41,241 nt of DNA from Phycisphaerales bacterium (GTDB lineage Bacteria > Planctomycetota > Phycisphaerae > WQYP01), in the NCBI GenBank assembly GCA_009781185.1, contig WQYP01000017.1, positions 1-41,241 of the forward strand. The letters are read 5' to 3'. Positions 14,795 to 22,751 of the stretch are shown piece by piece. The translations under genes were made by a program, and so were the position numbers. Numbering within the stretch: position 1 is the first letter of the stretch; every line of letters begins with the position of its first letter. The notes under the pieces are model-generated. The model saw nothing but the letters and a program-made list of their open reading frames with translations. It did not search any database and was not told the origin of the DNA.

Positions 14795-16299
14795 TTACAA
14801 GCCAAGCATGCGTGACGGCCATTGGGTCGGCAAATCGGGTTGAAGGAGTCGTATGGGCGTTCCACGTTGAAGCAGAAACGCTTGTGCCGCGAGGTAGCCG
14901 GAGCGAACGGCCCCTTCCATCGTGGCGGGCCAGTCGGTTTTGGTGTAGTCGCCGGCGAGGTAGAGATTTTGGATTCCTCCCCCCTCCTCCTCTGTCGGAG
15001 GCGATTGCTGCGGGCGGAGCGGGTCGGTGTTGGGGAGTGGCGAGAAGGTGGCGCGTTTGTCGATGAGGATGATGCCGCGGGTGAGGGTGGCGGATTTCGT
15101 GGAAAGAAGTTGACGGATCTGGGATTCGAAGAGGCTCAGGGCCTGGGCTTTGGGGATGTTCGGCCATTCGCGGGCGGCGGAGATCACGCCGTGGATTGTG
15201 CGGCCTCTTTCGATGCCGGAGTCTTTCCGGAAGAGCCATTGGATTGGGCCTTCGACGAGCGCGGCAACGGGGATTCGCATGACAGGACGATCGAAGAAAA
15301 GATGAACGCCCAGAATGGGAACCGCGTGAAGAAGCGAGAGCGGAGGAAAACGGGCATCCCTTTTTTTCAAAGGATCAGGAATCCAACGCTGGACGTCATA
15401 GTGGTTGGTGGCGAGGATAACAGCGTCGGCGGTGAGAGTGGTGCCGTCACGGAGTTTGACGCCGATGGCACGGGGGGGGAAGGAAGGGATCGTCGCATGT
15501 TGCATGCTGAATGTTGAAGGGGTGGAGAAGAGGATTTCGTCGACGCGGGTGTTGAGGCGGAGGTGGATGCCTTTGGGGGGGGGGGGGGGGGGGGGGGGGG
15601 GTGGGTGGGGGGGGGGGGGGGGGGGGAGTAGAGTTGGCTGAGCGGGCAGTTGGCCAGGCCGACGAGGTAGCCCTTGGCGTGCACGAACATGGCGTCCTGA
15701 AAAACCTGGATGGCATACTTGGCGGAGACAAGACGGATGTCTTCGTTCAGGGCGGAAAGGAGAATGGGGTCGTAGAATTTTTTGATGAGGGAGGGAGGTT
15801 GGTTGTGTTCGTCGAGCCATTGGCCGAAGGGGAGGGGTTCAAGCTTGTCGCGGTCGGCTTTACCGATGCGTAACATGGCGAAACAGGCACGGATGGCGGC
15901 GAAGCGTTCCTTGGGGGTGAGCAGAGAGAAGCACGCGAGGGATGGGCCAAGATGGAGCGGAGCGGGAAGAGATTGAACGGCACGCAGGTCATGACGTTTG
16001 CCGGCGGCGTCGAGGAAGTGGATCGTTTTGTGAAAAGTGATTTTGTTCAGGACGCCCAAACGGCGGTAGAGATCGAGCAGGTTCGTGCAACAGCCCAGGA
16101 GAACATGCTGGCAGTTATCGAGTTGAACGCCGGGGTTTTGTGGGTCTTCGAAGGAGGAAGCGCGTCCGCCCAGGGAATGGCGAGCCTCGATCAGAGTGAC
16201 TCGCAGCGGCGGATCAAGCGGCGCCTGCGCGAGCGCGACGGCGGCGGCGATACCCGCGAGTCCGCCGCCGACGATGATGATGTGTGAAGGCTTGGCCAT
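14795..16299 (-). CDS. hpnE: Hydroxysqualene dehydroxylase HpnE, frame broken at a poly-C tract
   Basis: HpnE is the FAD-dependent enzyme that reduces hydroxysqualene to squalene for hopanoid synthesis. The N-terminal half starts with HIIIVGGGLAGIAAAVALAQ (FAD site) and carries DNCQHVLLGCCTNLLDLYRR and CPLSQLY, typical of HpnE. The C-terminal half ends with LYLAGDYTKTDWPATMEGAV, the closing FAD motif. The halves are in different frames: the first is open from 16299 past the tract, the second from 15820 to 14795. They meet at 15575-15626, on the coding strand C20-A-C3-A-C27, encoding polyproline. A one- or two-base change in tract length would restore the frame. Repeat K (15496-15520) also encodes part of the following loop (STFSMQHA). 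The gene may be phase variable, broken, or misassembled. Confidence 0.85.
15496..15520. repeat. Repeat family K, in-frame copy in hpnE
   Basis: GCATGTTGCATGCTGAATGT followed by TGAAG. A related GCAACATGCAACATG hairpin is at 38143-38190. It is read in frame in the C-terminal half of hpnE. Confidence 0.6.
15575..15626. repeat. 52-base G-rich homopolymer tract inside hpnE
   Basis: 27 G, T, 3 G, T, then 20 G on the plus strand. It sits at the junction of the two hpnE frames. A tract of this length is expected to be highly unstable in replication and is also hard to sequence or assemble. Confidence 0.95.
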
Positions 16300-16389
16300 G
16301 GCGTAGGGAAGTTTAGCGGAGGAGCAAGCAAATGACGAGAAGCGGTTTCAACGGGCGTGCCCGTTTTTTGGGGCAATGCCTTTCCACGC

Positions 16390-16511
16390 GTAAAATTCGT
16401 TCAATTTGTAAAATCCATAAAATTCGTGGAAGGAGGGGGCAAGGTTTGCGAGTCCCGTTATCGCATGAAAAGGTTCTCTCCACGAATTTTACAAATTGAA
16501 CGAATTTTACG
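16390..16511. repeat. Long inverted repeat family G
   Basis: Left arm GTAAAATTCGTTCAATTTGT with continuation to TTCGTGGA, right arm TCCACGAATTTTACAAATTG followed by AACGAATTTTAC. It fills most of the gap between the divergent hpnE and pyrC starts. Confidence 0.85.
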
Positions 16512-16544
16512 AAACAGAATGGCTTGCCCAGAAATATCGACGAA

Positions 16545-16573
16545 TTAACCAATCGGCGGGTTTCGCGTATACT
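16545..16573 (+). promoter_or_regulatory. pyrC promoter, leaderless type
   Basis: TTAACC (16545-16550), 17-base spacer, TATACT (16568-16573), then exactly 7 bases to ATG 16581. No ribosome-binding site is present. Confidence 0.6.
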
Positions 16574-16580
16574 CTGGACC

Positions 16581-17906
16581 ATGAATAACGTGAAAAATAT
16601 ACTGCTCGTGGGTGGAACGGTGCTGGATCCGGCTGCGAAGGTGGAGACGGTGGCGGACGTTTTGATTATTGATGGCAAAATCGCGGCGGTGGGCCCGGAA
16701 GCCAGAAGCCAGAAGCCAGAAGCCAGAATGAGGGAAATTGATTGTACGGGGTGTTATGTCACGCCGGGGTTGATGGATATTCACGTGCACTTTCGTGAGC
16801 CGGGGCAGGAGGTGAAGGAGACGGTCGCGACGGGGTCGCGGGCGGCGGTCGCGGGTGGGTTTACGACGGTTTGTTGTATGCCCAATACGACGCCGACGTT
16901 GGATAACGATACGCAGATTGATTTTATTTATGCGCAGGCGAGGGAAGTTGGAGGGGGGGCGGGATTATGTAACGTGCTGCCGATCGGAGCGATTACCAAG
17001 GGGCGGAAAGGGGAGGAATTGGCGGAAATGGCGCTGATGCACGCGGCGGGGGCGGCAGGGTTTTCGGATGACGGCGCAGGCGTCGGATCGGCGGCCGTGA
17101 TGCTCAAGGCGTTGCAATATATCAAAATGATCGGCTCCATGCTGACGCAGCACTGTGAAGAACCGACGCTTTCAGGCGGAGGCGTGATGAATGCGGGGGC
17201 GGTGGCGGCGAAATTGGGGCTGACCGGTCTACCGGCGGTGGCGGAAGAGTTGATGATCGCCAGAGACCTGCTGCTGAACAGGCGGATCGGCGCGCGCTAT
17301 CATGTGCAGCACATTTCGACGGCAGGGGCGGTGGAGTTGGTGCGGCAGGCGAAGCGGGAAGGGCAACCCGTGACGGCGGAAGTGACGCCGCACCATTTGC
17401 TGTTGACGGAGGAGGCGTGTGCGACATGGAATGGCGGATATGACTCACACATGAAGATGAATCCGCCGCTACGGACGAAGGCGGACGTGGAAGCGTGCAT
17501 CGCGGGCGTGGTGGACGGAACGATTGATTGCCTGGCGACGGATCATGCGCCGCACACACGGGAAGAGAAGGAATTGGAGTTCGACAAGGCTCCATTTGGG
17601 ATCGTTGGGCTGGAGACGGCGTTGGGGTTGTATGCCAAGGCGCTGGTGGAGCCGGGGCATTTAACATGGATGCAGTTAATTGAGAAAATGACTGTGGCGC
17701 CAGCGCGAGTGATGAATCTGAAGGGGAAAGGAACGTTGGCGGTGGGGTCCGCGGCAGATGTGACGGTGTTCGATCCGAAAGCGTCGTGGAAGGTGAATCC
17801 GGAGAAGTTTTATTCCAAGAGCCGCAATACGCCCTTCGGCGGATGGGAACTCAAAGGAGTGGTGCGGAAGACAATCGTCGGAGGCCGCGTGGTCTTCGGC
17901 GATTGA
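16581..17906 (+). CDS. pyrC: Dihydroorotase (type I)
   Basis: The enzyme cyclises carbamoyl-aspartate to dihydroorotate in pyrimidine synthesis. The zinc motif DIHVHFREPG, MPNTTPTLD, QHCEEP, HHLLLTEEA and DCLATDHAPH mark a complete amidohydrolase of the type I dihydroorotase group; KGKGTLAVGSAADVTVFDP is the usual C-terminal beta segment. I chose ATG 16581 over the upstream in-frame TTG or ATG codons because it matches homologue length and follows the -10 box by 7 bases. Residues 40-50 (PEARSQKPEARMRE) are a repeat A insertion in the N-terminal beta domain, and GGGAG near residue 120 is a short G-rich insert. Confidence 0.95.
   Translation: MNNVKNILLVGGTVLDPAAKVETVADVLIIDGKIAAVGPEARSQKPEARMREIDCTGCYVTPGLMDIHVHFREPGQEVKETVATGSRAAVAGGFTTVCCMPNTTPTLDNDTQIDFIYAQAREVGGGAGLCNVLPIGAITKGRKGEELAEMALMHAAGAAGFSDDGAGVGSAAVMLKALQYIKMIGSMLTQHCEEPTLSGGGVMNAGAVAAKLGLTGLPAVAEELMIARDLLLNRRIGARYHVQHISTAGAVELVRQAKREGQPVTAEVTPHHLLLTEEACATWNGGYDSHMKMNPPLRTKADVEACIAGVVDGTIDCLATDHAPHTREEKELEFDKAPFGIVGLETALGLYAKALVEPGHLTWMQLIEKMTVAPARVMNLKGKGTLAVGSAADVTVFDPKASWKVNPEKFYSKSRNTPFGGWELKGVVRKTIVGGRVVFGD
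16698..16728. repeat. Repeat family A, in-frame copy in pyrC
   Basis: Four tandem GAAGCCA units (GAAGCCAGAAGCCAGAAGCC...). Their length keeps the pyrC frame open and adds about 11 residues to a surface loop before the zinc site. Confidence 0.85.
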
Positions 17907-17910
17907 ACCC

Positions 17911-17935
17911 ATATAGCCCCGGCTTTAGCCGGGAT
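17911..17935. repeat. Dispersed palindrome family P, copy 3
   Basis: ATATAGCCCCGGCTTTAGCC followed by GGGAT, 4 bases after the pyrC stop. It may act as a weak terminator. Confidence 0.85.
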
Positions 17936-18005
17936 TGGCTCTCCATTTCTTGCCGGTTGCCAAGGGAGAGAACTTACAGGAAAGCTTGAAAACGGAAGGA
18001 TCACC

Positions 18006-18680
18006 ATGACAAGCGAGCCAACAACAGACCCGAAACGCGGCAAGGGTTTTGTTTATCAGGCGGCGCAATATTCGATCGCGGCGCCGGTGGTGGCCCTTGG
18101 ACTTGGCCTGTGCCTCACCGGAGCACTCAAGGAGAGCGGTGATGCGGGGATAGAATGGAGCGCGCGGATGGCGTTGGCGGTGCTGAACATGGCGATCATC
18201 ACCTCCGGCCTGATCATGGGCCTTGTGGCGCTGGCTGCAGTTCCCAAGCGCGGAGCCAAGGGACTGCTGGTCCGGGGAATCGTCGGCGTGGTACTCTCGG
18301 GCGGCATCCTGGCCCTGGTCCTCTGGACGATTCTGGGAGGAATGTCACTTGGCCCCGCGATGGCCAAGAGGCTCGTGGGAAATTGGAAGGAGACCTCGGG
18401 CATCGGCGTACTGCGGTTGCACGGCGACGGGACCGGCGTGTGGGAAATGCAAAAACCGATGGCAAATACTTTCCCCGGCAAATGGAAAGTCCTGCGGCAA
18501 CAGGACGCAACCAAGCCGCTGGTGCTGCGGTTTGAGTTCGACAAGCCGCCGGAATTTGCCCCGGAACTCAAGGGGATGGGCTGGGAAATCGAGCATGTGG
18601 AAGCTGGGCGCCTCGATCTGAACGGCAGGGACGCCACGGGCAAACAAACGATGGAAATTTTCACGCGCAGCGACAATTAG
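18006..18680 (+). CDS. Membrane protein with lipocalin-like C-terminal domain
   Basis: Three membrane helices (about residues 22-43, 53-76 and 88-112) are followed by a soluble domain of about 110 residues that begins RLVGNWKETSG and continues with short beta strands (GVLRLHGDGTGVWEM, FPGKWKVLRQ). The opening LVGxWKE also occurs right after the last membrane helix of the M56 peptidase at about 7957, so the two proteins share an extracytoplasmic domain type. ATG 18006 follows GGAAGGA. The function is unknown; family membership is inferred from the motif only. Confidence 0.8.
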   Translation: MTSEPTTDPKRGKGFVYQAAQYSIAAPVVALGLGLCLTGALKESGDAGIEWSARMALAVLNMAIITSGLIMGLVALAAVPKRGAKGLLVRGIVGVVLSGGILALVLWTILGGMSLGPAMAKRLVGNWKETSGIGVLRLHGDGTGVWEMQKPMANTFPGKWKVLRQQDATKPLVLRFEFDKPPEFAPELKGMGWEIEHVEAGRLDLNGRDATGKQTMEIFTRSDN

Positions 18681-18727
18681 GAGAGGCCCGCCTAATGTGT
18701 CATACACCCCACGCGACAGCACCAATT

Positions 18728-18765
18728 ACCAGATTACCAGATCAGCAAATCACCAGATCAAAAGA
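18728..18765. repeat. Short tandem repeat
   Basis: Variants of CCAGAT with TACCAGATCA and CACCAGATCA in succession, between convergent genes. Confidence 0.55.
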
Positions 18766-18819
18766 AGCGGGGCGCAAGGATTTTTTGAAACCTGCGCCCC
18801 GCGGTGCCGTTCAGGACGG

Positions 18820-19116
18820 TTACCTTCCGCCTTTGCCGGACGGGGTGGTAGAAGCGTAGCTGTGGCCGCCGATCAGGTTGAAGCGATTGTTGACCATGCT
18901 ATAGATCACGATTGTCTGGGAGCTCTTGTCGATGATGATCAGCGATTCATCCGTGGCGCCGAAGGGCCCGGCGGTCATGAGGGAAAAGTCCGATTGGGCA
19001 TTGAGCATGCCCGCCTGGGCCGATTGTTGCGAACTGGCCAGGAGGATCACGCCCAGGAGGATAGCCGTCAGAGTCAGCGCCGCGACGGCGGCGGAAGTTT
19101 TTTTGGTGAAGTTCAT
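18820..19116 (-). CDS. Small membrane-anchored or secreted protein
   Basis: The 98-residue product has an N-terminal hydrophobic segment (VAALTLTAILLGVILLA) and a likely cleavage after SAQA. The rest includes DESLIIIDKSSQTIVIYSMV, a pair of beta strands, and a Gly/Ser-rich tail. The neighbour at 19147 has the same order (anchor, then VIYILDVNNGNLVALKN), so they look like paralogues. ATG 19116 follows GGAG. This gene is 30 bases downstream of the 19147 gene and probably in one transcript with it. The function is unknown. Confidence 0.8.
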   Translation of the reverse strand: MNFTKKTSAAVAALTLTAILLGVILLASSQQSAQAGMLNAQSDFSLMTAGPFGATDESLIIIDKSSQTIVIYSMVNNRFNLIGGHSYASTTPSGKGGR

Positions 19117-19146
19117 ATATGTCTCCAGGAGAAGAAGGTTAGGTGA

Positions 19147-19428
19147 TCAACGATTACCAATCCGCCGTATGTCAGCGGTGACGTTCGTCTGAGCGAGAAC
19201 ATCGATTCTCTTATTGGTGGTGTCATTTTTGAGCGCGACGAGGTTACCGTTGTTGACGTCGAGGATATAGATCACGGAGTTACCGCCGACCTGCCCGGCG
19301 ACGGTCGCCACTTGAGTGATGGTTCTTCCGATCTGGGCGTTTACCGTTTTTTCGCCGAGCCGCAGGTAGACACCCGCGCCCAGCATGAGGTTAAGGACGA
19401 TTAAGCCTGCCACAATCCATTTGGCCAT
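19147..19428 (-). CDS. Small membrane-anchored or secreted protein, paralogue of its neighbour
   Basis: About 93 residues. A hydrophobic anchor (WIVAGLIVLNLMLGAGVYL) is followed by a periplasmic strand-rich stretch containing GNSVIYILDVNNGNLVALKN. The latter reads like a single beta-propeller-type blade hairpin. ATG 19428 is preceded by CGGAGG, an excellent ribosome site, which rules out the longer upstream frame. It is the middle gene of three small minus-strand genes. The function is unknown. Confidence 0.82.
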   Translation of the reverse strand: MAKWIVAGLIVLNLMLGAGVYLRLGEKTVNAQIGRTITQVATVAGQVGGNSVIYILDVNNGNLVALKNDTTNKRIDVLAQTNVTADIRRIGNR

Positions 19429-19509
19429 ATGTGTTACCTCCGTAAGAGAGTTGACATTCGTGACCTTCCGGCGGCGGCCGCGCCGTCGGAGCAAATGATC
19501 GCACTATCG

Positions 19510-19695
19510 TTATTCATTCACTTGGTTACGCCTGGATGCCTTGAAAGTAATGAAGAGCACAAAAACACAGAAAAAAACGCCCAGAAGCAGGGTGAGCACA
19601 GAAGAGGGTTCCGGCTTGATGCCAGGTTCGTCGGCGGGGAGAGCCTTGGCCGGAAGCTGAGCAAGAAAACCCAGAGCAACGAGAGCGGCGTGCAT
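19510..19695 (-). CDS. Small single-pass membrane protein
   Basis: 61 residues: a signal-like N-terminus (MHAALVALGFLAQLPAKALP), a short acidic-Pro segment (DEPGIKPEPSS), a hydrophobic helix (VLTLLLGVFFCVFVLFITF) and a basic tail (KASRRNQ). That order recalls a miniature sorting or anchoring tail. The ribosome site GAAGGA lies 6 bases before the ATG. It is the first of three small same-strand genes. Part of the coding DNA (ACAAAAACACAGAAAAAA) is repeat-like on the plus strand, which lowers certainty. Confidence 0.6.
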   Translation of the reverse strand: MHAALVALGFLAQLPAKALPADEPGIKPEPSSVLTLLLGVFFCVFVLFITFKASRRNQVNE

Positions 19696-19746
19696 GGCGA
19701 TCCTTCAGTCTAAAATACCCACTCGATCATAAGGGAGCGGCGGGGA

Positions 19747-19815
19747 GGTGACAAGGTGACAAGGTGAAAAGCGCCGAACCGCGCATTCGCCCTGTCACCT
19801 TGTCACCCTATCACC
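19747..19815. repeat. Inverted repeat family F, copy 1
   Basis: Left arm GGTGACAAGGTGACAAGGTG and right arm CACCTTGTCACCCTATCACC. It lies 4 bases downstream of the purE stop and may end the purE transcript. Confidence 0.85.
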
Positions 19816-19818
19816 CGA

Positions 19819-20331
19819 TCACGCCACCGGGTCGAGTTTTTCGGTCAAGACTTTCTGGGTGTTCGCTTGTCGGTACTTTCGGAAGTTTTCGCGGATTTCG
19901 GGATATTTGGCGCCCAGGATCTGTGCTGCGAAGAGTGCGGCGTTGACCGCGCCGGCTTTACCGATCGCGAAGGTCGCCACCGGGATTCCGCCGGGCATCT
20001 GCACCGTGGAGAGTAGCGAATCCATGCCGTTGAGAGCCGCGGACTGAATTGGAATCCCCAGCACAGGCAGAACGGTGTGAGCCGCGGTAACACCGGCAAG
20101 ATGCGCAGCACCGCCCGCGGCAGCGATGATCACCTGCAGACCCCGAGCTTCAGCCGTCTTGGAATAGTCCGCCGCAACGTCAGGCGTGCGATGCGCCGAG
20201 ATCACTCGCATCTCGTAAGGAATCCCGAGCCCAGCGAGCGTGAGGGCGGTGCTATTGAGCGTCGGCTGATCGGACTTGGAGCCCATGATGATGCCGACCA
20301 GAGGGGAAGAGGGAAGAGAAGTCTGCGCCAT
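19819..20331 (-). CDS. purE: N5-carboxyaminoimidazole ribonucleotide mutase
   Basis: PurE moves the carboxylate of N5-CAIR to give CAIR in purine synthesis. The class I PurE signature is complete: GIIMGSKSDQPT at the N-terminus, SAHRTPD, AAAGGAAHLAGV, PIQSAALNGMDSLLS and VQMPGGIPVATFAIG. The length of 170 residues is normal. ATG 20331 follows GAGG by 6 bases; a longer frame upstream has no family similarity. A -10 TATACT (20363-20368) lies 31 bases upstream. No purK is adjacent. Confidence 0.96.
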   Translation of the reverse strand: MAQTSLPSSPLVGIIMGSKSDQPTLNSTALTLAGLGIPYEMRVISAHRTPDVAADYSKTAEARGLQVIIAAAGGAAHLAGVTAAHTVLPVLGIPIQSAALNGMDSLLSTVQMPGGIPVATFAIGKAGAVNAALFAAQILGAKYPEIRENFRKYRQANTQKVLTEKLDPVA

Positions 20332-20362
20332 GGTTACCTCGAAAAAAGTGAGAGCGGCGGGG

Positions 20363-20368
20363 AGTATA
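20363..20368 (-). promoter_or_regulatory. -10 box of purE
   Basis: TATACT on the minus strand, 31 bases before the ATG. No clear -35. Confidence 0.4.
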
Positions 20369-20445
20369 GCGTGCGGAGAGATTGTCAGCCAGAAGCCGGT
20401 CGTATAGATTGCACGTTGGTCAAGATTTTCTACGAGAGGTGTTCC

Positions 20446-21237
20446 ATGGCGAAGCATGTCGTATCGTTTGATTTGAATAAGTGCAAACGCAAGGGAGAGT
20501 GCGTCGCGGTTTGCGGCTCGTACGCGCTGGAAAAAGATCCGCAAGGCTTCCCACGAAAGGCAGCGAATTACGACACCAGCTGCATCTCCTGCGGCCAATG
20601 CGTGGCAGTCTGTTCGACGGGCGCGGTGACTCTTGCGGACTTGCCGGCAGAGCCGGATTTTGCCGGCGAGATGTCGGTGAGCGAGCAGCAGTTGCGTGAG
20701 CTTTATCAGCGTCGTCGCAGTGTGCGGCACTGGGCGGACAAGCCGGTGGATCACGATACGCTGCAGCGATTGCTCGATGCGGTCCGCTGGGCTCCCACTG
20801 GCATGAACCGTCAGGGCGTCAAATGGCTAGTGATCAACTCGAAGGCGGAAGTGCGGCGGTTGACGGAACTGATGATCGCGCATTTCCGCAGGGCCGGCGC
20901 GAACTTTCCAACCGTGGCGGCATGGGACAAGGGAATCGACCGCATTCTGCGTGATGCACCGGCGTTGGTGATTGCGTATGGTGCCGACGAACCGAATTCG
21001 CCGGCAACGGATTGCCTGATCGCGCTGACGCACGTGGATATTGCGGCAAGCGTTTTTGGCCTGGGCACATGTTGGGCGGGATATTTCATGATGGTTGCCG
21101 CCGCTAACGAAACGGTGCGGAACGCGATCGGTTTGCCGCCGGGCCACAAGATGTACGGGGCATTGATGATGGGGTATCCGAAGTATCACGAGCGTCGTGC
21201 GCCGGGTCGCGAACCGCTGGCGGTGATGTGGCGATAA
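20446..21237 (+). CDS. Nitroreductase with N-terminal 4Fe-4S ferredoxin domain
   Basis: Residues 1-65 form a 2[4Fe-4S]-type ferredoxin. The second cluster motif is classical (CISCGQCVAVC); the first is CKRKGECVAVC, with a longer first spacing. From about residue 85 an FMN-dependent nitroreductase domain follows (YQRRRSVRHWADKPV, VRWAPTGMNRQGVKW, LGTCWAGYF, YPKYHERR). The fusion suggests electrons pass from the clusters to flavin; the substrate is unknown. ATG 20446 has GAGAGG upstream. It diverges from purE. Confidence 0.92.
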   Translation: MAKHVVSFDLNKCKRKGECVAVCGSYALEKDPQGFPRKAANYDTSCISCGQCVAVCSTGAVTLADLPAEPDFAGEMSVSEQQLRELYQRRRSVRHWADKPVDHDTLQRLLDAVRWAPTGMNRQGVKWLVINSKAEVRRLTELMIAHFRRAGANFPTVAAWDKGIDRILRDAPALVIAYGADEPNSPATDCLIALTHVDIAASVFGLGTCWAGYFMMVAAANETVRNAIGLPPGHKMYGALMMGYPKYHERRAPGREPLAVMWR

Positions 21238-21254
21238 GCGCCCCCAATAAAAAA

Positions 21255-21282
21255 GGTGCGCCGGGCTTTCGCTCGGCGCACC
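21255..21282 (-). terminator. Rho-independent terminator of the second PEP-CTERM gene
   Basis: Arms GGTGCGCCG and CGGCGCACC, followed on the minus strand by TTTTTT. It lies 25 bases past the stop of the gene at 21308. Confidence 0.85.
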
Positions 21283-21307
21283 GTGATCTCTTCACGATCC
21301 CCAGGTA

Positions 21308-22153
21308 TTAGCGTTTGGAACGACGGTAGAGCATGGCTCCAGCCGCCAAGGTCAGGATGGACAGCGATGCCGGTTCAGGAACCGCAGTGATTCCGCCGCC
21401 GGAGATTGTCCAGCCAGTTTGACCAGACGCGAGTGAACCGCTCCACGTCACGTCGCCACCGATGTTGACGAGGCTGTCAGCAGCATTCTCGACTGCCGCG
21501 CCGCCGAAGACGTCCGAAAGTGAGAAGGAAGTGTCATCGCCGGGATTTCCCTCCAGCGTCACGTTGATCGTGCCGTAGGTCAAATCAACGTTTGCCGCAG
21601 TGATGCCGTCGAAATCATAACTGCCGGTTTCCGCGTTGTACGTCCCGGTGATATCAATGGTAGCGTAGTTGCCGTACCAAGAGGAGAACACGAGGTTTTC
21701 CACGGTACCAAAGTTGCTTCCATCGCCGGGTGTTGTACCAGCAATCCTGAGCGTGCCAATGCTCCCCTCGGCGCCATCGAATGTGCCAGTGCTCGCCCAG
21801 GTCAACGAATCAATTTGCCCGCCGCTGCTGTTTGTAAAGCTGGCGCCGCTTGAGGCAGAAGCTTGTCCAATTGTGCCAGAGTTATTGACTGTGGCGTTAT
21901 CGAAGGCCATGAGAGTTTCGACATTCCCCGCGTTCTCCGCTGCTCCACTGTTGTACAGCAAGATCGTATCAGCACTTGCGTTGTTGATGATCTGGCTGGA
22001 GCCATCAACCGTGGCACCCCCAGTGATCGTTCCGTCGTTTGTGAAGGAATCGCCCACAGGGTTGCCACTGATGTTAATTTCCGCTTTTGCTGTTCCCACG
22101 ACGGCGAGCAGAGCCGCGATTGCGAGAAGGGTTTTTGAGGACTTGGACATCAT
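21308..22153 (-). CDS. PEP-CTERM sorting-domain secreted protein (Asn/Gly/Ser-rich)
   Basis: A signal peptide (SKTLLAIAALLAVVGTAKA) and C-terminal VPEPASLSILTLAAGAMLY then RRSKR give a complete PEP-CTERM architecture. The 220-residue middle is rich in Asn, Gly, Ser, Thr and short beta-forming repeats (NDGTITGGATV, NNSGTIG, NFGTVENLVF), like right-handed beta-helix or autotransporter-type passengers. Such proteins are exported and anchored by the exosortase pathway. AAGGAG lies 8 bases before ATG 22153. It resembles the 9283 gene only in the sorting tail. Confidence 0.9.
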   Translation of the reverse strand: MMSKSSKTLLAIAALLAVVGTAKAEINISGNPVGDSFTNDGTITGGATVDGSSQIINNASADTILLYNSGAAENAGNVETLMAFDNATVNNSGTIGQASASSGASFTNSSGGQIDSLTWASTGTFDGAEGSIGTLRIAGTTPGDGSNFGTVENLVFSSWYGNYATIDITGTYNAETGSYDFDGITAANVDLTYGTINVTLEGNPGDDTSFSLSDVFGGAAVENAADSLVNIGGDVTWSGSLASGQTGWTISGGGITAVPEPASLSILTLAAGAMLYRRSKR

Positions 22154-22551
22154 AATGAAGCTCCTTGATGCTGGGTGTTGACAAAGGCCACCCGAAAAAA
22201 GCCCCTCTCAGTCGCCTCAATCGCTTGCCCCATTCACACAAATGGAGCGCCAAACACCACCCACGAATGGCACACAACTTCTCCGGCCTCATACGAACTG
22301 GACACACCTTGCCCGCAAGAACCAATCATGATATTCATTCGCACGAACATCATTGGATGCCGTTAGTTGTCATAATGGAAGACTTTCACCACCGAAAACG
22401 CCGCATTGCGCGACGAGGGCTTCCATCATCTCCCTCGCCTCCACTGTGGATACTCCGACCACAGGCGAGAAATGATGTTCAGCATTTCAACTATGCCTCA
22501 AGAACAGCGATTGTCAAATAAAAAAACAAAAATGCCCCATTTAGGCGAGGA

Positions 22552-22567
22552 GCACCGCGTGGTAACG
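22552..22567. repeat. Short dispersed repeat family N, copy 2
   Basis: GCACCGCGTGGTAACG, matching 3016-3033. Confidence 0.5.
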
Positions 22568-22590
22568 TGCCGTGTTGAAAAGATACTGCC

Positions 22591-22643
22591 GGAGTTCACG
22601 CTTCAGCGTGTTCTTCCGCGAAACACACTAAAGCGTGAACTCC
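22591..22643. repeat. Hairpin repeat family C, copy 2
   Basis: GGAGTTCACGCTTCAGCGTG on the left, CACTAAAGCGTGAACTCC on the right, same arms as 13841-13892. Confidence 0.88.
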
Positions 22644-22704
22644 AGCGGTGCTCCCAACGTCACACCCGACCACAGAAAAATGGGCACACCACGAATTTCT
22701 TCCC

Positions 22705-22730
22705 GCTTCTGGCTACTGGCTTCCGGCCTC
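22705..22730. repeat. Repeat family A, partial copy
   Basis: GCTTCTGGCTACTGGCTTCC just upstream of the glycosyltransferase. Confidence 0.7.
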
Positions 22731-22751
22731 CATGGGTATGATGCTTACGCG

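Larger units (their letters stand above)
22154..22751. other. 598-base stretch without a convincing gene
   Basis: It holds a family N repeat (22552-22567), hairpin C copy 2 (22591-22643), GGGCACACC-type fragments near 22682 and a family A fragment (22705-22730). Open frames here have no family motif or ribosome site. The PEP-CTERM promoter should lie at its left end, but I see no clear -10. Confidence 0.6.

Noticed and set aside
22165..22521. 118-codon plus-strand frame
   Set aside because: No ribosome site, no motif, and part of it is repeat-bearing non-coding DNA.
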